DNA from: Desulfuromonas sp. TF
Lineage (GTDB): Bacteria; Desulfobacterota; Desulfuromonadia; Desulfuromonadales; ATBO01
DNA: 59,143 bases
Direction of reading: 5' to 3'
Assembly: GCF_000472285.1 (NCBI RefSeq)
Contig: NZ_KI421428.1
Coordinates: 93,851 to 152,993 of the forward strand
The translations under genes and the position numbers were made by a program. Below, piece by piece: positions 51,020 to 58,942 of this stretch. Position 1 is the first letter of the stretch. Each line of letters opens with the position of its first letter. The notes under the pieces are model-generated. The model had not been told where the DNA came from. It did no database searches and saw only the letters and a program-made list of their open reading frames with translations.

Positions 51020-51470
51020 TTACCCCCTCACCCGCTTGCCCGCCACCCTGTACACCGTCAGATTCTCCCGCTTCCTCTCCGCCACGACGATGACCACCAC
51101 CCGGCTGTCATCCACCTGGTAGACCAGCCGGTAGCCGGCATTTTTCAGCTTGATCTTGTAGCAGTCGGGCATTCCCTTGAGCCGGGCCGCTTCGATGCAC
51201 GGCCGGACCAGGCGCTCGGCAAGCTTCTTCTTGAACTGTTCACGGATAGCCCTATCGAGCTTCTTCCACTCCGGGAGCCTCTCGGAATCGGGGGATCGTC
51301 ACGAGAAGATGGGAAATCGAGGACAGATTTTCGTAAATTTGAGAGCGAATAGTGAATCTATTTGTCGAAAATTTGCGGAGATCTGGCCCGATTTACCTCT
51401 TTCGCAGTAGATTCATCCCTGAGTCGAGAGGCTCCTTGGGCCGATTCCTTGAACTCGAGACAGGAACGCT
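51020..51470 (-). pseudogene. relE-family toxin remnant interrupted by a TIR element
   Basis: The downstream part (minus strand, about 51272 to stop 51020) encodes most of a RelE toxin: EWKKLDRAIREQFKKKLAERL, RLKGMPDCYKIKLKNAGYRLVYQ, VVVIVVAERKREN. The upstream part (about 51470-51438) encodes the RelE-like start CLEFKESAQ. About 165 bp with terminal inverted repeats separates them, and no start codon or antitoxin gene remains. The gene is dead. Confidence 0.75.
51273..51437. mobile_element. Small TIR element (MITE-like) inside relE
   Basis: GGAGCCTCTCG (51273-51283) and CGAGAGGCTCC (51427-51437) are perfect 11-bp terminal inverted repeats around an AT-richer, non-coding 140 bp. The segment sits exactly between the two halves of a relE reading frame, the best evidence that it was inserted. 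No clear target duplication could be defined, and no transposase is encoded. Confidence 0.65.
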
Positions 51471-51473
51471 AGC

Positions 51474-51589
51474 GGGGTCGGACCAAACTAAATGCCTTAA
51501 ATTTTAAGCAATGTATGAAATCTGACGGTCAAAAACGGGTTTAGAGGCCGATTTTCAGGGGCAAAATAGCCGGCTTAACGACCTCCCGC
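51474..51589. repeat. 115-bp direct repeat, copy 2
   Basis: Same element as at 50877-50991; the last 50 bases (GGCCGATTTTCAGGGG...) are identical. The copies flank the relE remnant in direct orientation, 480 bp apart. Beyond it, 51590-51817 holds no gene I can recognise; only the start region of mntA follows. Confidence 0.85.
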
Positions 51590-51817
51590 CAAACCCCAGC
51601 TCAAAACCAACCTAATCGAACCTCTCCAGCTCCCCCCGTCGATCCGCAAGGAAGAAACGAGAGACACCCTCCCGGCCCCAGCGTCCGGACCTGAAGCTCC
51701 CCCTGTTCCACATCCAATACCGGCCGATCTCCAGGATGGTTTTTGTTTTGCCGGTGCTTGGGCGCGTGCTATATATATGTAAAATCAACTTCTTGTGGAA
51801 TGATTGTCGGAGTCGCC

Positions 51818-52102
51818 ATGGACAGGCTCATCGAAGAACATCGTGAAGAAATCAAGCACCTTGCCGCCCTGCGAGGCGCCAGTCGGGTTCGGGTTTTCGG
51901 TTCCAGGGCGCGCGGAGAGGCCCGTCCGGACAGTGATGTGGATATCCTGGTGGACCTGGAGAAAGGGCGCTCCGCCCTGGCACTGGGGGGGCTGCTGATG
52001 GACCTGCAGGATCTTCTGGGCAAGAGGGTCGATGTGTTGACACCGGCGGCCCTGCACCCGAAAATCCGGGAAAACATTCTCAAGCAGGCTGTTGACCTGT
52101 GA
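51818..52102 (+). CDS. mntA: MntA-type nucleotidyltransferase antitoxin
   Basis: This 94-residue minimal nucleotidyltransferase has the active site GSRARGEARPDSDVDILV (GSx10DxD). In MntA/HepT systems the enzyme AMPylates the HEPN toxin on a Tyr near its RNase motif, silencing it. ATG 51818 has CGGAG 6 nt upstream; upstream in-frame codons at 51743 and 51800 are less likely. The stop overlaps the hepT start as TGATG. An 81-bp piece of this gene is repeated at 53931-54011. Confidence 0.9.
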   Translation: MDRLIEEHREEIKHLAALRGASRVRVFGSRARGEARPDSDVDILVDLEKGRSALALGGLLMDLQDLLGKRVDVLTPAALHPKIRENILKQAVDL

Positions 52103-52440
52103 TGCTCAGCGAACGAGATCAAGTTTATGTCGAGCACATGCTCGAATGTATCGGCCGCATAGAACGATACGTCGACGATGATCGCGGCCGGTTCATGCAG
52201 TCTGAGATCGTTCAGGATGCCGTCGTGCGAAACCTGCAGACGTTGGCCGAGTCTAGCCAGCGCTTGTCCGATGTCGCAAAACGATCCCAGCCCGGAATCG
52301 ACTGGCGCGCCATCGCCGGCTTTCGCAACGTCCTCGTGCATGACTACCTGGGCCTTGACCTCGACACGATCTGGCTGGTGATCGAACAGGACCTCCCGCA
52401 GCTCAAAAATGGTCTCGAAGCGATGATAGAAGGGGAATAG
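52102..52440 (+). CDS. hepT: HepT-type HEPN ribonuclease toxin
   Basis: This 112-residue all-helical HEPN protein carries RNVLVHDY (Rx4HxY), the RNase motif with the Tyr that MntA modifies. HepT is an RNase toxin. Its ATG at 52102 shares a base with the mntA stop (TGATG), so synthesis is coupled to the antitoxin; GTG 52099 is an alternative. Size and order match the family exactly. Confidence 0.92.
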   Translation: MLSERDQVYVEHMLECIGRIERYVDDDRGRFMQSEIVQDAVVRNLQTLAESSQRLSDVAKRSQPGIDWRAIAGFRNVLVHDYLGLDLDTIWLVIEQDLPQLKNGLEAMIEGE

Positions 52441-52558
52441 TCCTCGTCTCCCATCAACCCCAACTTCCTCCTCGTCCATCGGTCTCCATAAAAATCCCTG
52501 CCAAAAACAGTCCTGCTGAGCCTAATCGGGAAATCCACTTGATTTTTTCTTCCCGACT

Positions 52559-52611
52559 CTTTATTTTAGGATGAACGGTAAAGATAAAATAAAGGCGAAT
52601 CTTATTTTAGG
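52559..52611. promoter_or_regulatory. Operator-like repeats upstream of fic
   Basis: CTTTATTTTA (52559-52568) and TAAAATAAAG (52585-52594) are a perfect 10-bp inverted repeat; the first half-site recurs as TTATTTTAGG at 52602-52611, 41 bp (about four helical turns) from the first. They end 15 bp before the fic start. The C-terminal winged helix of the Fic protein could bind here to control its own gene; that link is inference. Confidence 0.5.
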
Positions 52612-52626
52612 CTTGAGGCAGGCAGG

Positions 52627-53796
52627 ATGAAGCGAGAGCTCCAGGGCAGATACGTGACCATATCGACGGTGGGTGAGAAGGCCCAGGCCTTCGTGCCCGC
52701 GCCGCTGCCGCCGCGTCCGCCCATCGACTGGACGCCGGAGCTGCGCAGCAAGTTCGACCAGGCGCTGCTGGCGCTCGGACGGCTGGACAGCGTCTCGACT
52801 CTGCTGCCGGACACCTCTCTGTTTCTCTACATGTACGTCCGCAAGGAAGCGGTGCTCTCCTCCATGATCGAGGGGACACAATCCTCGCTGTCGGACCTGC
52901 TGCTGTTCGAGCTGGATCAGGAGCCGGGTGTCCCGCTGGATGATGTGCGGGAGGTCAGCAACTATGTCGCGGCCCTCGATCACGGCCGGCGCCTGCTGGA
53001 AGAAGGGCTGCCGCTGTCGCTGCGGCTGTTCCGGGAGATCCACGGCGTGCTTCTGACCAAGGGCCGGGGCAGCAATCAGACCCCGGGCGAGTTCCGGCGC
53101 AGTCAGAACTGGATCGGCGGCACCCGGCCGGGTAACGCGGCCTTCGTTCCACCTCCGGCCGAAGAGGTGCTGGAGTGCATGAGCAAGCTGGAACTCTTCC
53201 TCCATGACCAGCCGGAGCCGACCCCGGTGCTGCTCAAGGCGGCGCTGGCCCATGTACAGTTTGAGACGATCCACCCGTTCTTGGACGGTAACGGCCGTCT
53301 GGGGCGTCTGCTGATCACGCTGCTGTTGTGCGAGCAGAAGGTGCTGCGAGAGCCGATGCTCTACCTCAGCCTCTACTTCAAGACGCACCGCCAGTATTAC
53401 TACGAGCTGCTCAACAACGTGCGACTGACCGGCGACTGGGAAGCCTGGTTCGACTTCTTCGCCGAGGCGGTCATCTTCACCGCCACCCAGGCGGTGGAAA
53501 CCGCCCAGCAGCTCCTCGACCTGTCCAACCAGGATCGAGACAAGATCAGCGGTCTGGGCCGGGCGGCGGCATCAACCCTGCAAGTTCACCGGGCTCTGAT
53601 GGAGCATCCCCTCGCCACCTCGGGCTCGCTGGTTGAGAAGACCGGCATCACCTCGGCGACGGTCAACAAGGCGCTCGGCCACTTGGAGCAGCTCGGCATC
53701 GTGAAGGAGCTGACCGCTCGGAAGCGCAACCGACTGTTTAGCTACGCGGGCTATATCGAGATCATGAGCCGTGGCACGGAGCCGCCAGGCAGGTAG
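52627..53796 (+). CDS. Fic-family protein with C-terminal winged helix
   Basis: Fic proteins transfer AMP from ATP onto protein hydroxyls. The 389 residues contain the active loop HPFLDGNGRLGRLL (canonical HPFx(D/E)GNGRxxR), an N-terminal inhibitory helix SSMIEGTQSS ((S/T)xxxE(G/N), so class II, self-inhibited), and a C-terminal winged helix (about 310-380: LVEKTGITSATVNKALGHLEQLG). Targets unknown. ATG 52627 lies just after GGCAGG. Position beside a toxin-antitoxin pair suggests an accessory stress or defence role. Confidence 0.93.
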   Translation: MKRELQGRYVTISTVGEKAQAFVPAPLPPRPPIDWTPELRSKFDQALLALGRLDSVSTLLPDTSLFLYMYVRKEAVLSSMIEGTQSSLSDLLLFELDQEPGVPLDDVREVSNYVAALDHGRRLLEEGLPLSLRLFREIHGVLLTKGRGSNQTPGEFRRSQNWIGGTRPGNAAFVPPPAEEVLECMSKLELFLHDQPEPTPVLLKAALAHVQFETIHPFLDGNGRLGRLLITLLLCEQKVLREPMLYLSLYFKTHRQYYYELLNNVRLTGDWEAWFDFFAEAVIFTATQAVETAQQLLDLSNQDRDKISGLGRAAASTLQVHRALMEHPLATSGSLVEKTGITSATVNKALGHLEQLGIVKELTARKRNRLFSYAGYIEIMSRGTEPPGR

Positions 53797-53854
53797 GGGA
53801 CACCTGAGGGGACGCAGTCAAGTTGTCAAATAGGACTGACGCCATGCTGCGGAG

Positions 53855-53909
53855 ATCGGACCAAAGTAACTGCCTGATGAAGGATGCTGTAACCGGGGGT
53901 ACGTTACGG
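53855..53909. repeat. Fragments of two dispersed repeats
   Basis: ATCGGACCAAAGTAACTGCCT (about 53855-53875, partial copy of the 115-bp repeat start) is followed by GATGCTGTAACCGGGGGTAC... (53883-53909), which recurs at 57651-57677 and contains the pair GTAAC / GTTAC. The segment separates fic from the mntA fragment. Confidence 0.65.
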
Positions 53910-53930
53910 GGGCTTCAGGGGTCAGGCAAA

Positions 53931-54011
53931 CAAGCACCTTGCCGCCCTGCGAGGCGCCAGTCGGGTTCGGGTTTTCGGTTCCAGGGCGCGCGGATAGGCC
54001 CGTCCGGACAG
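53931..54011 (+). pseudogene. 81-bp fragment of mntA
   Basis: Identical to 51853-51933 except for one base (G to T, which creates a TAG in the copied frame), covering the codons for [20 protein letters not shown] and beyond, including the active-site GS. It is too short to function. Its near-identity points to a recent duplication. Confidence 0.9.
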
Positions 54012-54038
54012 AATAGCTATCCAACAGAGAGGGATTGT

Positions 54039-54662
54039 ATGGGCAATTACCCCGTCGTCGTCCTTGACTTCGAGACGACCGGTCTGTCACCCGATCAGGG
54101 AGACAGGGTGATCGAGGTGGGGGCGGTGCTGATCGAAAACAATCGAATCACCGACCGGTTCCAGAGCCTGATGAACCCGGGCATGAGGATAAACAGCTTC
54201 ATCGAAAACTATACGGGCATTACCAACGACATGCTGAAGGACGCTCCCCCCGTCCCCGAGGTCATGAAGGAGTTCGCCTCCTTCCTGGGGGATCATCACC
54301 TGGTGGCCCACAACGCCAGTTTCGACCAGCGGTTCCTGGACGCCGAACTGCGGCGCGTCCGCAGGCGCCGGGTGCGGGATTTTGCCTGCTCCATGCTGAT
54401 CTCCAGGCGCGTCTACCCCGAGGCGCCGAATCACCGGTTGGAATCGCTCGTCCTTCATAAGAAAATCAAGAGTACGGGAGCCTTCCACCGCGCCCTCGCC
54501 GACGCGGAAATGACGGGACACCTCTGGGTCAGCATGATCCGTGACCTCAAGGAGACGTACAGGATCCGGAATGTCCCCTTTCATCTGATGCTCCGGTTGT
54601 CGAAAGTCGCCAGAAAAGGCGTTCCGAATTTTCTGGAAAAATTCGCCCTCGAGGAAGGGTAG
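54039..54662 (+). CDS. DnaQ-like DEDDh 3'-5' exonuclease
   Basis: This 207-residue DEDDh exonuclease (polC/dnaQ epsilon-like) has [24 protein letters not shown] (Asp, Glu of ExoI), [15 protein letters not shown] (ExoII), and [10 protein letters not shown] (ExoIII, His and Asp). It probably trims DNA 3' ends or RNA; whether it is the main proofreading subunit cannot be told. ATG 54039 has AGAGGG 6 nt upstream; sequence before it is fragment DNA. It leads a run of same-strand genes to murB. Confidence 0.9.
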   Translation: MGNYPVVVLDFETTGLSPDQGDRVIEVGAVLIENNRITDRFQSLMNPGMRINSFIENYTGITNDMLKDAPPVPEVMKEFASFLGDHHLVAHNASFDQRFLDAELRRVRRRRVRDFACSMLISRRVYPEAPNHRLESLVLHKKIKSTGAFHRALADAEMTGHLWVSMIRDLKETYRIRNVPFHLMLRLSKVARKGVPNFLEKFALEEG

Positions 54663-54678
54663 ACCTGGGAGGTAACTC

Positions 54679-55158
54679 ATGCGTCTCTCTACAATTCTCA
54701 TCCTGATCCTTCTGCTCTCGGCTTGTTGCCCCAAAACGCCGCCTGCACCGAGCACCGAAGAAGCCCTCGCCCGGGAGGCGGAACTGCTGGTCCGCGCCAG
54801 CCTTACGGACCGGCTGGTGCAGGATACGGTCGCCTACTACCTCAACCAGGCGGGCTCGATGCTGTCCGGGCAGGGGCTTCCGCTCGAGAAGGCCGAAGCC
54901 GAGGTGAGGGAAACCATGCAGCCGCTGATCGAGACCGAGCATCAGCGGCTGGTCGAGACGCTGGTGCCGATCTATCGGCGCTACTACACCGCAGAGGAAA
55001 TCCACCAGCTGCTCTCCTTCTACCAGACCGAGGTGGCGCGCAAGTCGATGCGGGTCAGCACGCAGATCGCCGCCGAGTCCCAGCAGTACGTACGCTTGTG
55101 GAGCGAGAATTTCGGCGAGGAGTTCCTGAAGCGGATCGATGCCACAGTGATAAAGTAG
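54679..55158 (+). CDS. DUF2059-family lipoprotein
   Basis: This 159-residue protein has a lipoprotein signal ([16 protein letters not shown], Cys16) and a helical DUF2059-type body ([32 protein letters not shown]), so it is probably anchored in the inner or outer membrane on the periplasmic side. Role unknown. Start has GGGAGG 5-8 nt upstream. It overlaps neither neighbour and lies 4 bp before the hydrolase gene. Confidence 0.85.
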   Translation: MRLSTILILILLLSACCPKTPPAPSTEEALAREAELLVRASLTDRLVQDTVAYYLNQAGSMLSGQGLPLEKAEAEVRETMQPLIETEHQRLVETLVPIYRRYYTAEEIHQLLSFYQTEVARKSMRVSTQIAAESQQYVRLWSENFGEEFLKRIDATVIK

Positions 55159-55162
55159 ACCC

Positions 55163-55918
55163 ATGACCGGCGAGCTTCTCGACCATCCTCTCATCACCCA
55201 GCGCTACTTCTTTCCCCGCCCGAGTGCCCTGGCCGATCCGCTCTGGGTGGACGCCGGTGACGTTCGCCTGGCCTGCCACCTCCACCAGGTGGAGGGCGCC
55301 GCCCGCACCCTGGTCCTCTTCCCAGGCAACGGCGAGATCGTCGACGACTATTTGGGGGACTTCGTCGAGTTGATCGGCCGCATGGGGTGCAGCACCTTCC
55401 TGGTCGGTTACCGCGGCTACGGGCGTTCGCAGGGGCAGCCGCAGCTGGGGCGGATGCTGGCCGACGTGGACTCCATCGTCCGGGTGGCCGGGGACCCGCG
55501 CCGCCTGATCTTCTTTGGCCGCTCGGTCGGGTCGATCTTCGCCATCGAAGCGGCGGCCCGTTTTCCGGAAGCGGCCGGGCTGGTGCTGGAGAGCGGCATC
55601 GCCGACGTGCTGGAGCGGCTGCTGCTGCGGGTCGATCCGGAGGAGCTCGGGGCGAGCCCGGAGGCGCTGGCCGGGGCGGTCGCGGAGCGCCTCGATCACC
55701 GGCGGAAGCTGGCCCGCTTCCCCGGCCCGGTACTGGTGATGCACACGCGCCATGACGGCCTGGTCGATGTCAGCCACGGGGAGCGGCTCTACCGGTGGGC
55801 GGCGGGAAAGAAACAGATGGAGGTTTTCCCGCGGGGCGATCACAACAGCATCATGGCCGTCAATGCGCGGGAGTATTTTGATCTGCTGGAGCGGTTTGTC
55901 GAGGAACTTTCCTGTTGA
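55163..55918 (+). CDS. Alpha/beta-hydrolase (BAAT/YqkD-like serine hydrolase)
   Basis: This 251-residue hydrolase has VLFPGNGEIVDDYLG (oxyanion region), VGYRGYGRSQGQP, nucleophile elbow FFGRSVGSIFAIE, HTRHDGLVDVSHGERLY (acid) and FPRGDHNSIM (His). It resembles the FAM108/YfhR branch; substrate unknown. Its start is 4 bp after the lipoprotein stop. The last codons (NAREYFDLLERFVEEL) have a related copy inside the short frame at 58835. Confidence 0.85.
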   Translation: MTGELLDHPLITQRYFFPRPSALADPLWVDAGDVRLACHLHQVEGAARTLVLFPGNGEIVDDYLGDFVELIGRMGCSTFLVGYRGYGRSQGQPQLGRMLADVDSIVRVAGDPRRLIFFGRSVGSIFAIEAAARFPEAAGLVLESGIADVLERLLLRVDPEELGASPEALAGAVAERLDHRRKLARFPGPVLVMHTRHDGLVDVSHGERLYRWAAGKKQMEVFPRGDHNSIMAVNAREYFDLLERFVEELSC

Positions 55919-55989
55919 TCGTGCCCGGCTGGGCGTTGGCGTGAAAGAACCATGCGAAGACATCGGCCATGATGCCGGGAGGGTAGCCT

Positions 55990-57009
55990 TTGCCCCTGAT
56001 TGAAAACAACGTTGACCTCCAGCCATACAACACGTTCGGCCTGCCCGGTCGGGCCTCCCGCCTGGTACGGGTGAGGAGCGAGGACGATGTGCGCTCGGCG
56101 ATCGCTCACCCCGAGCTGGGCCGCATGCCCCGATTCATCCTGGGGGGCGGCAGCAACGTCATGCTCACCGGTGATGTGGATGCCCTGGTCGTCAAGGTGG
56201 AGGTGCCGGGGCTGAAGCTGGTGGAAACCCGCGAGGATGAGTGGATCGTGGAGGCGGGGGCCGGCGAGTCGTGGCACGGTCTGGTGGAGTGGACCCTGGC
56301 CCGTGGGCTGCCGGGCCTTGAGAATCTGGCCTTCATCCCCGGAACGGTCGGCGCCGCCCCGGTGCAGAACATCGGCGCCTACGGCCTGGAGCTCTCTGAG
56401 CGCTTCGAATCGCTGGACGCGGTGGAGCTGGCCAGCGGCCTCACCCGCACCCTGGATCGCGAAGAGTGCCGCTTCGGCTATCGCGACAGCATCTTCAAGG
56501 GGGACGCGGCCGGCTCCTTTCTCATCACCCGGGTTCGGCTTCGTCTGCCCAGGCCGTGGCGACCGCTGCTCGGCTACCCCGACCTGTCCACCCTGAAGGA
56601 GCAAGGCGCCACCCCTTCTGTAGCCCCGACCGAGGTTTTTGACCGGGTCTGTACGGTACGCCGGGCCAAGCTGCCCGATCCCGCGGTGCTCGGCAATGCC
56701 GGCAGCTTTTTCAAGAACCCGGTGATCTGCGCCCGGCAGTTCAGCGCCCTCATCGAACGGGAACCCGCCATCGTCCACTATCCGCTCCCCGGAGGCGACT
56801 ACAAGCTGGCCGCCGGCTGGCTGATCGAGGCCTGCGGCTGGAAGGGCCGCAACATGGGGAGGGCGGGGGTTCACGACCGGCAGGCTCTGGTTCTGGTCAA
56901 CCGCGGAGGGGCGAGCGGCCGGGCGGTGATGGACCTGGCCGCAGCCATCCAGCAGAGCGTCTTTGAACGGTTCGCCATCCGCCTGGAGCCGGAACCGACC
57001 GTGTTTTGA
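55990..57009 (+). CDS. murB: UDP-N-acetylenolpyruvoylglucosamine reductase
   Basis: MurB is the FAD enzyme that makes UDP-MurNAc for peptidoglycan. The 339-residue type I (E. coli-like) form shows NTFGLPGRAS, GGGSNVMLTGD (FAD), PGTVGAAPVQNIGAYGLEL, GYRDSIFKG (Tyr of type I), GNAGSFFKNP (catalytic Ser) and the ending LEPEPTVF (Glu). TTG start at 55990 has GGGAGG 8-10 nt upstream. It is outside the division cluster. Confidence 0.95.
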   Translation: MPLIENNVDLQPYNTFGLPGRASRLVRVRSEDDVRSAIAHPELGRMPRFILGGGSNVMLTGDVDALVVKVEVPGLKLVETREDEWIVEAGAGESWHGLVEWTLARGLPGLENLAFIPGTVGAAPVQNIGAYGLELSERFESLDAVELASGLTRTLDREECRFGYRDSIFKGDAAGSFLITRVRLRLPRPWRPLLGYPDLSTLKEQGATPSVAPTEVFDRVCTVRRAKLPDPAVLGNAGSFFKNPVICARQFSALIEREPAIVHYPLPGGDYKLAAGWLIEACGWKGRNMGRAGVHDRQALVLVNRGGASGRAVMDLAAAIQQSVFERFAIRLEPEPTVF

Positions 57010-57160
57010 TGAGCAGGCAGGGGTGCAGGCTCAAGAGCCGACGACCTCTTCCCCTGTGTTTCCCTCGCCACTCTGGTATTCTCTTCCATATAGCTTTCAT
57101 CTCTGCCGATTCCGGTTCTCCGGCGCCGGCGATCCAATTCACACGGGAAGGGAGTAACCG

Positions 57161-57532
57161 ATGAACCTCTCTGAACTGTTCCAGAAACCAGGCCTCGGCA
57201 TCTTCGCCACCGCCGGTGCTGACGGCAGCGTCAATACAGCCATCTACGCCCGCCCCCGGGTGATCGACGAGAAAACACTGGTCTGGGGGATGACCGACGG
57301 CCGGTCGTACCGCAACGTGTCGGTCAACCCGCATGCCTCCTTTCTCTTCAAGGAAGAGGGGCACGGCTTCCGGGGGGTGCGTCTGGTGCTGGAACGGCTC
57401 AAGGTAGAGGAGGGTGGAGACATGCTGGAGGAGATCAGGAAGAATACCTCCGAGGTGGTCGGCCCCGGCGCCGGCAAGGCCGTGACCCATGCGGTGTGGT
57501 TCAGGGTGGTGGAGATCCGGTCCCTGGTCTAG
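57161..57532 (+). CDS. Pyridoxamine 5'-phosphate oxidase-like (FMN-binding split-barrel) protein
   Basis: This 123-residue protein folds as a PNPOx-like split barrel: GIFATAGADGSVNTAIYARPRVIDEKTLVWGMTD, then NPHASFLFKEEG. Members bind FMN or F420/heme; the small size and lack of C-terminal PNPOx dimer region argue against true PdxH. ATG has GGGAG 8 nt upstream. Function not assigned. Confidence 0.8.
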   Translation: MNLSELFQKPGLGIFATAGADGSVNTAIYARPRVIDEKTLVWGMTDGRSYRNVSVNPHASFLFKEEGHGFRGVRLVLERLKVEEGGDMLEEIRKNTSEVVGPGAGKAVTHAVWFRVVEIRSLV

Positions 57533-57650
57533 TACCCGGCGCCAGCGCCCTCCGGTCGCAGAGATCGATGCGCTTGCGGTGAAGCTGTTCGAAAGGGATT
57601 CCCCAAGGAGTAGAGTGAGTTCCGGGGGACACCATATTTGAAGGATGAGG

Positions 57651-57677
57651 GATGCTGTAACCAGGGGCACGTTACGG
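57651..57677. repeat. GTAAC...GTTAC dispersed repeat
   Basis: GATGCTGTAACCAGGGGCAC... is the second copy of the repeat at 53883-53909 (25 of 27 positions). The pair GTAAC / GTTAC gives a short hairpin. It lies just upstream of the DUF2277 gene after a CCGGGGGACACC element end. Confidence 0.7.
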
Positions 57678-57723
57678 ACCTTGCCAGCGTCCGATAAGGG
57701 GACATTGTCAGAAGGGAGCCAAC

Positions 57724-57993
57724 ATGTGTCGAAACATCAAGATGCTGTTCAACTTCGATCCCCCCGCCACGGCAGAGGAGATCCGTGCTGCCTCGCTGCA
57801 GTTTGTGCGCAAGCTGAGCGGCTTCAACAAGCCGTCTAAAGCGAATGAGGCTGCGTTCACCTCCGCTGTCGAGGCGGTCACGGAGATTTCGACGGAGTTA
57901 TTGCAGTCGTTGGAGACCAGCGCTCCTCCGAAGAACCGTGAAATCGAAGCTGCCAAAGCACGCAAACGCTCCGCTGATCGTCATCCGAGCTGA
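57724..57993 (+). CDS. DUF2277 protein
   Basis: This 89-residue protein begins MCRNIKMLFNFDPPATAEEIRAASLQ and ends with a conserved NREIEAAKARKRS, the classic DUF2277 pattern (single, helical, soluble). Function unknown. ATG has GGGAG 6-8 nt upstream. Flanks are repeat DNA on one side and 198 bp of featureless sequence on the other. Confidence 0.92.
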   Translation: MCRNIKMLFNFDPPATAEEIRAASLQFVRKLSGFNKPSKANEAAFTSAVEAVTEISTELLQSLETSAPPKNREIEAAKARKRSADRHPS

Positions 57994-58191
57994 CAGGTCC
58001 TCCTCACCCTTCGCCGTGCCCTCAGAACGTAAAAAGGGGGAAGATTTATTTTGAAACCCCTGTAAAATTGATTTATCCCTTTTCCTGTGCCGGACTCCCG
58101 GCGGAGTGTGATCGGACACGGCAAGGAGGGTGGCGGCTGTTTGTGAGCCGAGCCTTTTATGGAAACTCATACTTATAAGAAAGGAGGCAGT

Positions 58192-58647
58192 ATGATTAAA
58201 AAGGGTATTAAGATCAGACTCATGGAACCAAAAGACTTGGGCGCTGTGGCTGAAATTGATCAAAAGTTGGTGAATGTTTCCAGGTTGGACTATTTTGAAG
58301 AAAAGTTCGAACTGCTTTTTAAATCGGGTGAGTATGTACCAACATCTTTTGTTGCCGAGGATGAAAACGGGAAAGTAATCGGTTTTATAATGGGTAAGCT
58401 ATACATAGGAGAATTCGGTCTATCGAATGAAGGAGCAGCCATAGATTCAGTTGGGGTCGATCCAGCCTGTCAACGCCAGGGTATTGGTGATAAGTTGATG
58501 GATCAATTCATATTTCACCTCAAACAACTTGATGTGAAGAAAATCAATACACTTGTAGACAAAAATAATCATCAAATGATGAGTTACTTCGATGCTGAAA
58601 AGTTCAAACCCTCAAAAACAGTCATAAACCTGGAACGGAGCATCTGA
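58192..58647 (+). CDS. GNAT-family N-acetyltransferase, AT-rich
   Basis: This 151-residue acyltransferase has the GNAT core: SFVAEDENGKVIGFIMGKLY (beta 3-4), IDSVGVDPACQRQGIGDKLMDQF (acetyl-CoA loop Q/RxxGxG/A as RQGIGD), and INTLVDKNNHQMMSYFDAEKF. ATG 58192 has AAAGGAGG 6 nt upstream; an earlier ATG at 58159 is less favoured. AT-richness contrasts with neighbours, suggesting import. Substrate unknown. Confidence 0.87.
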   Translation: MIKKGIKIRLMEPKDLGAVAEIDQKLVNVSRLDYFEEKFELLFKSGEYVPTSFVAEDENGKVIGFIMGKLYIGEFGLSNEGAAIDSVGVDPACQRQGIGDKLMDQFIFHLKQLDVKKINTLVDKNNHQMMSYFDAEKFKPSKTVINLERSI

Positions 58648-58809
58648 GGAGCCGTTGACACCAGCATCGTTGTAAGGTTGCTGACGGGCGACGACCAGAC
58701 CCAGACGGCACAGGCACGTGTGCGCTCAGCCGCCGGTTCGCAAGGTCCGGCATCCCTGATTTCCGTGCCCTACCGTGCCCACTACTCCACCCTGCAGGGC
58801 CCCAAATGA
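58648..58809 (+). pseudogene. vapC-like PIN-domain toxin remnant
   Basis: The frame directly following the GNAT stop encodes AVDTSIVVRLLTGDDQTQTAQARV, the first strand-helix of a VapC-type PIN RNase with its first acidic residue, then drifts and stops at 58807. There is no start codon and no later PIN residues. A remnant of a toxin-antitoxin pair. Confidence 0.65.
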
Positions 58810-58834
58810 CCTTCCCCTCTGAGAAGGAGCAGCC

Positions 58835-58942
58835 ATGACAACCATGACCCTGCGCGGCATCGACGAGAATGCGCGGAAGTATTTTGATCTGCCGGCGCGG
58901 TTTATCGGGAGTCTTCAGGAGCAGGAAGGCATGAGAGCATGA
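58835..58942 (+). other. Short chimeric frame (antitoxin-like start plus hydrolase-like tail)
   Basis: This 35-codon frame has a strong AAGGAG site 7 nt before ATG. The start MTTMTLRGIDE is the opening of ribbon-helix-helix antitoxins, but it then reads [12 protein letters not shown], whose DNA (58868-58903) matches 33 of 36 bases of the 3' end of the hydrolase gene (55862-55897). It ends overlapping the next gene by 4 nt (ATGA), so it may act as a coupled leader for that gene. Confidence 0.5.

Noticed and set aside
53823-54038. Longer exonuclease starting at 53823
   Set aside because: That stretch is repeat and mntA-fragment DNA; the exonuclease fold begins at 54039 with its own ribosome site.
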